Shown here: in pieces, positions 10,603 through 20,384 of the stretch
Layout: each line of letters opens with the position of its first letter
Position numbering within the stretch: the first letter of the stretch is position 1
Source of the DNA: Zizania palustris
Taxonomy: Eukaryota; Streptophyta; Magnoliopsida; Poales; Poaceae
Assembly (NCBI GenBank): GCA_019279435.1
Contig: JAAALK010000283.1
Location: forward strand, 4,154,001 to 4,218,000
Direction of reading: 5' to 3'
DNA: 64,000 nt
Notes under the pieces: model-generated
Told to the model about the DNA's origin: nothing
Database searches by the model: none
The model's input: the letters and a program-made list of their open reading frames with translations, nothing else
Translations under genes and position numbers: made by a program

Positions 10603-12007
10603 GATATTTTGAGTCAGTTTTCTTTCTTCTCTACTCTTTCTTGAGTCTTTTCGTGTGTGTTCATATCATGCATATTCACATATCACACTTTGATCTTGCT
10701 TCTGTTATATGATTGATCTGCTTTACTTATTCTAGCTAGTACATGCATTTGAATACTTGTCGATTGTCATGCTTTGCTTCAGTTCACATGATATGTCTGA
10801 TATTTTTCTTATGCATGGCTTTTATGCTTTAAGATTGAAAAATGATCACCATTGCTTCTGGTAACTAGCATGTGTAGGTTGAGTGCTTTTGCTATCTTTT
10901 ACATGCCTGGTAGCTAGTTCCTCACTTAGATGCAGATATGCAACTTGGACATCTATATGCTTTATACATGGAAAATGTGCTATAAAAATGATAAAAAATC
11001 AGAAAAATGAAATATTCATGCCTTTTTATGCATACTTTGAAAAGATCCAGGTGGGTTTGCTTTGTCGCATTGCATTGTTCTGGACTGCTTACCATAGCAC
11101 TTTGGTATGAACTAGGACAGTGTAGTGTATGCCAAGACCAATGTCTTAAGCTTCTGATGGTCCAGTTCTGGCCTAGGCTTGACTTGGTCGGTTAGCATAA
11201 GGTTTGACATGCAAATAACCCCCGGCAAAAATGAAAAAGGAAAAGAAAAAGCCTGAGAATTAAAAAGATAACAAGTTTGCTGTAGCACTTTGTCCTGGAC
11301 AATGCTTATCATGGTAGATATCAGCTAGCCTTTGCATCTCATGCTTTACTTTGCTTGTCAACTAGAAAATGTGGTGATGCTTTTGTTTGCAAAAATCGAA
11401 AAATGTGTGCTAATGACTTTCCTTGGATATCATCTATTGCACTGATCATGCCGTGTGTCTTAGACAGTATTACTTTTGCTATACTTGCTAGATGTTGTAA
11501 TTGAAGTCAATCATATCTGAGAAGCATGCTTTTTACACTCCACCTACACCCCAGTTGCATTCATTGCATATTTCGAGGGGGAGCTGTATTTCAGGCGGAG
11601 TTTAAGTCTGGGTCTCTTTAGAGTACATTTAGTCTCGCTTGATTAGTCCAATTGTCAACAAGGGGGAGCAATTTTGGGTTACTTGATCTTTTAGAAGAGT
11701 TTTAGGGGAGTTTTGGCTTTATCTAGGATTTGTTTTAGGGGGAGTTTTAGTCTCTCTTTTGCTTTACTCTTTGGATGTCCTTGTTGATAATTCTGAGATT
11801 GCACTTGTTTTGAGTATTTATTTTTGGTTAATCATAATGACCGCTTTCTTGATTTTGTTTGGCTTTTGGTCATTAGGGTTAAACTTTTATTTTATTTTTC
11901 TTCTTTCTGTCTTGTTGTGTTTTTGTTTTTGTGTTTCCACATGTGTTTGCAGGTTCTAAAGTGCTGTTGAAGAGAAATGTTGACAATGCACTCATCAAGG
12001 GGGAGAT
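10603..12007 (+). other. A 3' untranslated region with repeated polypurine motifs
   Basis: AT-rich and without a credible ORF. It matches the region downstream of pol in B (28475-29063). From 11575 on it carries GGGGGAG-type purine runs at 11575, 11660, 11737 and 11997, plus a shorter one near 11704. The last (11997-12007) abuts the LTR and is the polypurine tract. Some SIRE-lineage elements have an env-like ORF here; A does not show one. Confidence 0.75.
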
Positions 12008-13271
12008 TGAGGAGCCATGTTGAAGAGCATGGGCCTCATGACTCCAAATGTGATGAGTGATTTTCAACGGAAGTCAAAGAGGACACGAAGAGAAGAGAAG
12101 ACCTGCTGTGTGTGGGACATATGTGACTCAAGTGCACGGGCAGCGAGCGACTGTCGGGCAGAGGGGCCGCGAAGTTGGGCTAGCCCAATCCGAGTACATG
12201 GGCTAGGAGCAGCAGAGGATCCACTAGTCTGTTGACCAGGATTGACTCAGATACACGGGTGGCGAGCGATTGCCGGGCTGAGGGAGCTATGGAATCGGGC
12301 CGGCCCAATCCGGTTACCCGGTGCGAAGACGGTGGATGCTTTGTCAGTTTCGGTGCAAAACTGACGATCGCTGATCTCGGATCTGACCTGTTGGGGGAAA
12401 ATACTTCATCCTCAGAGCGATTGCTGCAACAAGACAAAGGCATGTGATTTAATCGAAGGTTTTCAGCATCTAACTCCGGAAGTATAATAGATCAAGTTCG
12501 AAGGATAGAGACGAACTCTAGTTCGGAGTATATCTTCAAACATTGACACTTCAGAGAGCTTCTTCGCCAGCTAAGACGGAAGATTTATCTTCTTTATCAT
12601 CAGATTAGTCATTTACCGTTTTAGCCCTATTACGGGTACCGAATAGTTTCCACTATGTCGGTTGTAACAGAGGGGTAAAAGGGTCTTTTCCTTAATGTTT
12701 GGGCCTATAAATACCCCCCGTTACACCCTGCAATGATCATCGAATATTGAGTTATTCAATACACATCTTCGAACTGTTTTGAGCTATTATCCTATTCGGA
12801 GGCTTGAAATAGTTTACTTCACAAACACTTCGTTTGTTAGTTTCTAATCTCTAGAAACCTGTTAGCGTAATCTTTTACGCCAACATGACCGTTCTGAGGT
12901 GAGGCCGTAGCTGCTACGAAAGCTCCACATTAGGACAAGTTATCTTTATTTAGGTTTTTACTATTTTGCCTTTAGGCCCATAGTCTGTCAGTCGAGTCTG
13001 TGAAAAAAACCCTAAGGGCATTTCAGTTTTTCCATTTTTATTTCAGCGTCTGTAAAAACCTTAGGGGTATTTTTGATTTTTCCCATTTATTGGGCTGCCT
13101 ATAAAAGGGCCCCAATCCTTAGGATTAGGGTTGCCCATTCTGTAATCACTTTACCAAATCACAAAAGTTTGGGTCTTCTTCTTTTTGTGTTCTTCTTCCT
13201 AGAGTTTCTCTCCGCCGCCGGCATACGTATTCTGCTCGCTAAAAAATCTGCTGCCAATGTTCTTTTCTTCC
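12008..13271 (+). repeat. A 3' LTR, first part (interrupted by solo LTR I)
   Basis: Begins TGAGGAGCCATG right after the polypurine tract. It holds two 119-bp-spaced units, each starting TGACTCA (12124, 12243), and a TATA box (CTATAAAAGGG, 13099-13109). It is interrupted by solo LTR I at 12389-12885 and cut at 13271 by element G. The remainder lies at 53134-54004. Confidence 0.85.
12389..12885 (+). mobile_element. Solo LTR I (E-family Tat LTR), 497 bp
   Basis: Starts TGTTGGGGGAAAATA and ends TTACGCCAACA. It is flanked by a perfect 5-bp target duplication TGACC (12384-12388 and 12886-12890). It is the same LTR family as element E, in the opposite orientation. A TATA box, CCTATAAATACC, lies at about 12704-12714. 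No internal region is present, so it is the product of LTR-LTR recombination. Confidence 0.9.
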
Positions 13272-13488
13272 TGTTGTAGCAATTGTGTTAGCTACAACAC
13301 ATGTTTGTATGTGTGTATACGGAGTGTAAAATGAACCTCGAAGGGTTCTCTCAGAGGGAGAAAAGGTTTATACTAGTTCGGACCACCCCTAGGGGATAAT
13401 AGCCCTACGCCCAGTTTGTGGTGGATTTGGCATGGTATGCCTCGGTATGGTGTAGTGAACTCCAGGGTTTCATGGCCCTAGAGAAGGT
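13272..13488 (-). repeat. G 3' LTR, truncated by insertion of D
   Basis: Matches 52141-52357 of the 5' LTR of G almost base for base and stops at GAGAAGGT, where the LTR of D begins. The 5' LTR continues ATCCTGTTACAAGG, so the remaining three quarters should follow D's missing 3' LTR. AAGGT at 13484-13488 is D's expected target duplication. Confidence 0.85.
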
Positions 13489-15586
13489 TGAGGAGCCATG
13501 CTCAATAGCGTGGGCCTCATGGCTCCAGATGTGATGAGTCATTGTCAACGATAGTCAAAGAGGACTGAAAAGAGATAGAAGATCTGTTGCGTCTGGGCCG
13601 CGTGTGACTCAGGTTCACGGGCAGCGAGCGACTGTCGGGCAGAGGGGCCGCGAAGTCGGGCTGGCCCAATCCGGGTACATGGGCTTGGAGCAGCAGAGGA
13701 TCCACTAGGCTGTTGACCGGGATTGACTCAGGTACACGGGCGGCGAGCGATTGCCGGGCTGAGGGAGCTGCGGAATCGGGCCGGCCCAATCCGGGTACCC
13801 GGTGCAAAGACGGTGGACGCTTTGTCAGTTTCGGCGCAAAACTGACGACCGTCGATTTCGGATCTGACCGTCCTGAGGCGAAGCCGTAGCTGCTACGAAA
13901 GCTCCGCATCAGGACAAGTTACCTTTATTTAGGTTTTTACTATTTTACCTTTAGGCCCACAGTCTGTCAGTCGAGTCTGTAAAAAATCCAAAGGGCATTT
14001 CGGTCTTTTCCATTTTTATTTAGCGTCTGTAAAAAACCCTAGGGGTATTTCTGCATTTTTCCATTTTATGGGCTGCCTATAAATAGGCCCCAATATCCTA
14101 GGGTTAGGGATACCCATTCTATAATACACTTTAATCCAGAAAAAAGGGTTGGGTCATTTTCTGTGTTCCTGTGTGCGCTGCCATCGTTCATCTTGAACAA
14201 ATCGTTTCTGTGGATTTTTGTCTCAGTTTTTAATCATCTCGTTTTGCGTGTTCATCTAGAGGATTTGGTTCATAAAGGTTTTCCTTGAAGCCATCGATTT
14301 CTCTCCTGCAAACACAGTTCTTGCCTATCGAATGGCTATTCTTCTGTCACAGATTTTATTCCGTTGAGAGCTCGTTCTATTCAAGTGCTAGTCTGCTAGC
14401 CTGGGAAGCTGGTTTAGCCCTGCACGTTTTTGATGTTGTATCTGGCATCTTGTGCATAGTTTATTTCGAGTATCTACTAGTCTACTCTAGCTACTGTTCT
14501 TGCATTCTCTTGCCGTAGCACTGTGTGAGAGAATTTTTTCCTCTCAGCCTGAAGCTTTTGTGCGTGGGCCCCATCAAAGAAGCTCGTCAGACTTTGGCAG
14601 TAACTTTTGTGCAGGCTTTACTTTTATTCTTTCTCGAAGCCATGTTTTACTGTTCAAAGCATCTACTGGTTCGAAGTGTTTCAGTCTTCTCGTATCAGCA
14701 GGCTCCGATTACTTTACGTGCGAAGCTCTCTAGCGAAGGTACTCCGAATTCCCTGTGATTCGTGCATAGTTTGCAGGACTTCGCAGTCTCGTTTCGAAGT
14801 TTACCCTTCGTTCGATTTTTTTTTCGAAGTCTGTCAACACTTTTTGAGCTAAGTTAGCTTCGACCCTACAAAATCTTCACAGCGAAGTCTACATGTAGTG
14901 CTCCAAAGCCTATCACTCTGTCTCTGGACAGGCTTCGCAGTCCGTGTTTTTTTCCAGTTTCGGATTTTTCCTGTGATATCTATTTCAAAGTGCGCTCTGT
15001 CGAAGTCCTCGATCATTCTTCTTTTTACTTGTCCGAAGGTTGCGAATACCTTGAATTGCTGACTGATTTTCCGGAGGTTTCCTGCTAAATATCATGCTGT
15101 ACACGCGAAGCTACTAATTGTCTTTCGTTGGTTTCGGAGTCAAAAGCACTTCGCTGTTTATCTTCGTTGCATGGGCCCGTTAACACAAGTACTTTGAGGA
15201 TAAGAAATCAGGCTTCGGCTATCCGAAGGATACTACGTCTACTTCGAAGCAGGCTTCGTCAAGTACCGAACAGGAGACAACTCTGAATAGTAAGACTTCT
15301 CTTTTTACGTGCACTCAGATAAATTGTTGTGATAATCTACTTCTGAGAACCTTGATATGTCCATGTGTTAGATGCTTTATTAATTTGCCTATTAACACTG
15401 TGTTGGTGTCTTTTCGTTTAGGACACCGGTTGTTTTTAGGCTAGATCTTTTGTGGCTTTGTTGATCTGTTTAGCTTTCTGAGCTAAGTCTATTGAGGTGC
15501 GTTGAGTGTTGGGAGCAGGCCATTGATTCGAAAGAATTTTTTAGGCGCCCATTCACCCCCCTCTGGTCGCTACTTTCGGTCCTACA
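13489..15586 (+). repeat. D 5' LTR, 2098 bp
   Basis: TGAGGAGCCATG start and TCCTACA end, followed by AG and the primer binding site. GGAGCCATG (13492-13500) and CATGGCTCC (13518-13526) form a perfect inverted repeat at its start. TGAGTCA/TGACTCA occurs at 13535, 13605 and 13724, the last two beginning a 119-bp tandem duplication. The TATA box CTATAAATAGG is at 14077-14087, and the downstream half is rich in CTTCGAAG. Confidence 0.88.
14077..14087 (+). promoter_or_regulatory. TATA box of copia LTR D
   Basis: CTATAAATAGG after a conserved GGGCTGC. The same motif is in B (20926-20936), C (minus, 36679-36690) and A (13099-13109). It marks the U3/R promoter of the family. Confidence 0.65.
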
Positions 15587-15588
15587 AG

Positions 15589-15600
15589 TGGTATCAGAGC
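15589..15600 (+). other. D primer binding site (initiator Met tRNA)
   Basis: TGGTATCAGAGC two bases after the LTR end, complementary to initiator Met tRNA, as usual for copia elements. Confidence 0.92.
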
Positions 15601-15654
15601 CTGGTTAGGTTTTTTTTTCCATACCTTAACCGGTTCTAAACCCCAGTAGTGATC

Positions 15655-17969
15655 ATGACGTCTCCTGGCAAGGTCCCGTCCTTGGAAGCTTATGGCTATA
15701 ATTATTGGAAGACTCGCATGCGAGCCTATCTGATGAGCCAAAGCTCGGACATCTGGGACATCTGTATTCACGCTACTTTCACAGTGTTGCCTGTTGATGA
15801 GCGTGATTCTCCGGATATCATTGCCCAACATCAGAACAACAACAAAGCGGTGAATATTCTGTTTTCTGGTTTAGGTCCCACTGAATTTGAGCGTGTTAGC
15901 CATCTCTCCACTGCGAGAGAAATCTGGGCTACCCTCCAGGCACACCATGAGGGAACAGCCCAGGTCAAGGCTCGGCTCTATCAGACCTACCGGCGTGAAT
16001 ATTAGAACTTCACACAAAAGCCGGGTGAATCTGTTGAAGCGCTGTTTGGTCGTTTTCAGTCGATCATAAACAAGCTTCGGGACAACAAGGCTGAGGGTGT
16101 TCAGTTAGTCTCAGATCATGAACAGGCGCTCAAGGTTCTTCATACCTTGGACCCAAAGATCTGGGAGATCAAGGTATCCTCTATCATTGAGAGCACTTCT
16201 TATGATACCTTGACCATTTCTGATTTGTTTAGCAAGCTGAAGGCCACCGAGGTTGATACCCAGTTGAGATCAAATCTCACTGGCTCTGGATCAAAGTCTC
16301 TGGCCCTTGCTACACCTTCTGTTGATCTCTCTTCTGTGAGTTGTGTTGGGTTCTCTTTGATGTCTATCACTGAGGATCAGCTTGAGTCGTTTGGAGATGA
16401 TGATTTGTGTCTTTTTAACAACCGGGTGCATCGTGTCTATGATAAGAGAATGTTCAAAAGACACAACACAAAGACCGGATGCTTTGAGTGTGGTGATCCA
16501 GGACACTTCATCGCCGACTGCCCCAAGCGCAATGGCCACAAGAAGGGCACCGGTGGTGGCTTCCACGACTCCGGCAAGCACGACAGCTCCTCCTTCAACA
16601 AGGGCAAGCCAAAGACCAGATTCTTCAGAAAGGCCCTGAAGGACTACCGGCGAGAGAACAAGAAGCGCGACAAGGCCTTCTTCGTTGAGATGGAGAAGAG
16701 CTACTCCAAGCGGTCCACGTCTTCTTCCTCTTCATCGAGCTCGAGCGATGAGGAGATTGTCATCAGGAAGGGAAAGGACAAGGACGATCTAGCAGGCCTT
16801 TGCTTCATGGCTTTCGGGGACAGACCGAAGAGCCGCTCACATCAGCGCCGAAGATCCCGCAAGAGCATCTGCTCAATGGCTCTTGGGGATAAGAAAGAGA
16901 AGAGCTCCTCAGATGACTCCAATGACGACGACAATGAAAAGGTATCATCTTATGAACGTGAAATTGTTGATTTACTTGAGAGCAATCGTCAGGAGTTAAA
17001 ATATCGGGAAAAACTGCTTAGGGGGGCTAAGAAGAGGATAGATGAGTTAGAGAGTGAGCTTGCCATGGCCAACGGCAGAATTGAGAGTCTATCTTCTTCC
17101 CCTTGCTTGGGTGATAGCAGTGAGTGCCCAAAGTGTGAGGTGCTTCTGTGTGACCTGTCGACTCTAAAGTCCAGGTACACAGAAAGGGTTGATGAGAGGG
17201 ATGCTTTGGCCACTGAGCTTGAAAGCGCTCAGCTGGAGCTGAAAGATGCTCAAGCCACTGTCGTCGCACCCTGTGTTGATTTCCCATCTCATCTAGCTGC
17301 TTTAGCTGAGCTGAAATCCAAGGGCGATGAGCATTTGGGTAATTTGGAGAGAATGAGAGCTGAGCTTGCGCAGACTAGGCTAGAGCTTGAGACACTGTCA
17401 GTTGCACCCACTGTCTGTGAGAACTGTCTGTCTCTTAGAATGGAGTTAATTAAGCTGAAAGCCGAGAAGTCTGTCCAGGTAGATAGCGAGTGTGAGACCT
17501 GCTTGTCTCAGGTGGAGGTACTAGCTTCCTTGAGAGAGGAGCTAGCTGATTCGCAAAATGAGAATTTTTACCTCCGTTCTATCCTGAGTTGGATCAGTGC
17601 CAGAGAGCCACAGCTCGGCATGATGATCCAGCAGTTCAAGAGGCAGGATGGGTTTGGGGCAGGTTACACCTACACCAAGGCTGACTTTGAGAATGCCATT
17701 AGCCGGGCAGTGGAGTGGAGTAAAATGACTCCAGAGCAGAGATATCCCAAGACCCATTCCACTGAGTCTTCCCAGGCTTGTCAGCCCAAGGATGGAGTGA
17801 TCCATGAACCACCCAAAGCTCCACCCAAGAAGCTCATCTGGGTTCCAAAGCCCAAACACCTCCACACTTCTCTTGACTCTCTTCCTGGACCCTCTCAACC
17901 CAAGAAGCCGACACCAAACACCACTAAGCCCAAGAACCCCAAACCTCAACCACATTCCAAGAAGCCCAC
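15655..17969 (+). pseudogene. gag: D gag, one nonsense codon, 3' end cut off by F
   Basis: Starts ATGACGTCTCCTGG at 15655, the ATG shared with B and C. N-terminal region with the YWKTRM motif of copia Gag (UBN2-like), a CCHC zinc knuckle (CFECGDPGH, near 16480), a serine run, an acidic and coiled-coil middle part, and a Pro/Lys-rich tail. TAG at 16003-16005 replaces GAG of B. The frame is otherwise open to 17969, where the F LTR starts. The second zinc knuckle of B is therefore missing. Gag binds and packages the element RNA; this copy is inactive. Confidence 0.9.
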
Positions 17970-18688
17970 TGTAACACCCCAAATTTTCAAAACAATAAAT
18001 ATATTATTAAATTCAATTTTTGGGAATTATTATTTCAGAAAATACTTTTAATTCCCTTTTATACCCTTTTGAACTACAACATAGAGTAGATGACCAAACT
18101 ATGGGGTGAAACTTTTTGTATATGATCCTAAGACCAAATATAATTTTGAGAATTTTTATAAATTTTTACCAGCCTTGGAAGTAGCCCTAATATTTTAATC
18201 TATTTTCTGGAATTATTTTTATTCAGAAAGGTATTAGAACAGTGATGGGCTCCCCTCCCTCCCTTCTCTCTCTCCCGGCCGGCCCAGCCCGTTACCGCGC
18301 TCGCCTCTGGCTGACAACTCGGTCCCACCTGTCAGCGCCGATTCCCTCACCTCGCGCGCGCACCCGACAACCCGGCCCCACCCGTCAGATGCCACCCTCG
18401 CTCGCCCGCGCTCACTGGCCCGTGGACCCCGCCTGTCAGACCCGTCGTCTACCTCCCGCCTCCGCCCCCAAATCCCGCCGGCCGACGACCCCGCCTCGGA
18501 TCCGCCTCGCTGGCCCCTCCCGCATTAAATTGGCGCCATTAAACAGCCCCCCGCGCTCGGCCGACCGTTTCCCCGCTTAAATCCTCACGTTTACGCCACG
18601 GGATCGCCGCTACGCGTGCATGGCCGAGCCATCGCCGGCGAGTAAAGGCCCTCTCCCAGTTTCCTTGCATGCGAGCCCTCTCCGGTGT

Positions 18689-18700
18689 CCTATTTAAGCC
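18689..18700 (+). promoter_or_regulatory. TATA box of LTR F
   Basis: CCTATTTAAGCC in GC-rich surroundings, equivalent to the TATA box of H at 7255-7266. The first exon-like region follows and ends at the GT donor at 18999. Confidence 0.6.
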
Positions 18701-19978
18701 CCCAGCCTGAGCCGCGTCCGACCCCCACGCTTAATCGCCTCGAGAACGAGCAGAGCACCCACAATTCGCCGTTTAGCGCATTCCCTCTGGTTCGTCTCCG
18801 GCCACCGCTCGCCGTCGCACCGGACCACCTCCGCCCGTGCCTTCGCCACCATCGTGACCGCCGGGACCTCCCCAACGCCGGCCACCACTCCGTCGACGAG
18901 AACCCTCGCCGGATCGCCGTCGCCGCCCAGAACCCGAACACCTCCACCGCCCCCGCTCGTCGCCGGCCTCGCTCCGTCGACCTTTTCTCACCGCCAAGGT
19001 ACCCTCGTGATCCCCGTAGCACCCTCGTTCCATTTTAGGCCTTAGACTAGGTCGCCGTCGCTCGCCGTGGCCGCTGGCCCGCTCGCCGTCGTCAGAGAAG
19101 ACGACCGGCACGGGTCGAGTACCCGTGCCGTGTCGGATTCGATCCACGCCGTGCGATCCAGATCTAACGGCCCGGATTTAATCCCTCGTGCGATTTAATC
19201 TGCGCCGTCGGATCTGAGTGAAGCGGTATGGTGCGATCTCGTGCGTCCGTTAGTTTTAAAACCCCGCGTTTAATCTCGTGCGTCCACGTGGTACCCCTTC
19301 GAACGTTTTAATCCTGGCCGTCCGTAGCCACTTACGCGTCCCGCCTCGCCCTCGCGCGTCGGATCTGGATCCGACGGTCCAGATCGATCCGGCGCACGCG
19401 CACAGTGCGCGGGTTCACCGTGGGCCTGGCTCACCGTGGACTCGAGGGGTTTAAAATTTGAAAATAAATTCCAGAAATGCTTTTAAACTTGTAAAATTCA
19501 TATCTAATGCATTTGAACTCTAAAAATTACCATTCCAATTTCAGAAAATTCATAAAATTATTCTCTACATATTTATGCAATAAAAACAGTAGGTTTACTT
19601 TGACATTTTCATGTTTATTTAAATAAGTATTCAAATGCCCTTAGGATTAAAATGCAAATTTAAATATTTAAACTCCAGAAAATTTATATATTTGTTCCTT
19701 TTTGTTTAAACACTAGAACCACAGAGTTTTCTCTGAATCATTCATATTAAATTTATTAGAAAACTTAATGTGGTATTATTCACACTTAAAACCCCTTTTA
19801 TGAAAAACAATAATTCATTTGGATTCATTTTAAAATTAATTATGAAATAAATTTCAGAACCTTAACAATGGAGATTATTTTACTTTTAATCAAATCAACA
19901 GTAACTTATGTGCTATTAATGTAATGCTATATTGTTTGATTAAATGTACTCTTTTTATTTTGCTTTATTATCGAAAAG

Positions 19979-20044
19979 ACTACGACGCCGTCGAGGAGCC
20001 GGAATACTTCCCGGAAGTCCCTCCCTCGCCTTTCGCTGAACAAG
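19979..20044 (+). other. Putative 66-nt LTR mini-exon in F
   Basis: Preceded by CGAAAAG (acceptor) and followed by GCAAGT (AG|GC donor at 20045). The upstream donor AAG|GTACCC at 18999 would give a 980-nt intron, and an acceptor TTATTTAG at 20163 a 119-nt second intron. In frame with the upstream exon (phase 1) it encodes an acidic segment ending EVPPSPFAEQ. In codons 12-22 it differs from H by eight substitutions, all synonymous. This could be a spliced leader with a residual or non-AUG ORF; function unknown. Confidence 0.5.
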
Positions 20045-20384
20045 GCAAGTCACCAAACGATTCTTTTGAACATATTGAACCCATGTTTGAATTGACTATC
20101 GCTAAAACACATAGGTTATGTATATGCATTAGTCAAATGAACCCTTACATTATATTTATTTAGGATCCCCCGACCTTGATGTGCAACCCAAGCCATGCTA
20201 TCTCGCCTAACCTCCTTGTCACCATATGATTAATGATATTAGCTAGTGTCCAAAGTATTGACATGGCCGCTATAGGATAAAAATGAGTCGTAGTAAAATG
20301 GTTCTATTATATGATCCCCGTTACTTCTTATCCTTGGAAATTCTGTTGGTGATGAGTCATGGTTGTGAGTGTATGCATGGTGGG

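Larger units (their letters stand above)
13489..17969 (+). mobile_element. Element D: SIRE-type copia, 5' half, interrupted by F
   Basis: A 5' LTR (13489-15586), PBS and most of gag; the sequence ends in gag where LTR F begins. Pol and the 3' LTR are not in the window and must lie in the gap. D is closely related to B and C, and its gag aligns with theirs over its whole length. Confidence 0.88.
17970..20384 (+). mobile_element. Element F: Tekay-type LTR, right end cut off by B
   Basis: Begins TGTAACACCC at 17970 inside D's gag and resembles LTR H over its whole visible length, in the same order of blocks: AT-rich start, GC-rich promoter/leader, AT-rich intron-like part, conserved 66-nt block, tail. 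It stops at 20384, where B begins; H has about 0.9 kb more of LTR beyond the matching point. CCCAC (17965-17969) is the expected target duplication. It could be a solo LTR or the 5' LTR of a full element; the rest is in the gap. Confidence 0.85.

Noticed and set aside
11759..11959. Hydrophobic 66-aa ORF before A's 3' LTR, a possible env-like remnant
   Set aside because: It is a by-product of T-rich sequence, has no conserved counterpart in B before the gap, and shows no glycoprotein-like features.
15589..15600. tRNA-like sequence TGGTATCAGAGC as part of a tRNA gene
   Set aside because: Only the 12-base primer binding site is present, next to an LTR; no cloverleaf.
18242..18580. 112-aa Pro/Arg-rich ORF in LTR F
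   Set aside because: Upstream of the TATA box in U3, low complexity, and no matching frame found in H.
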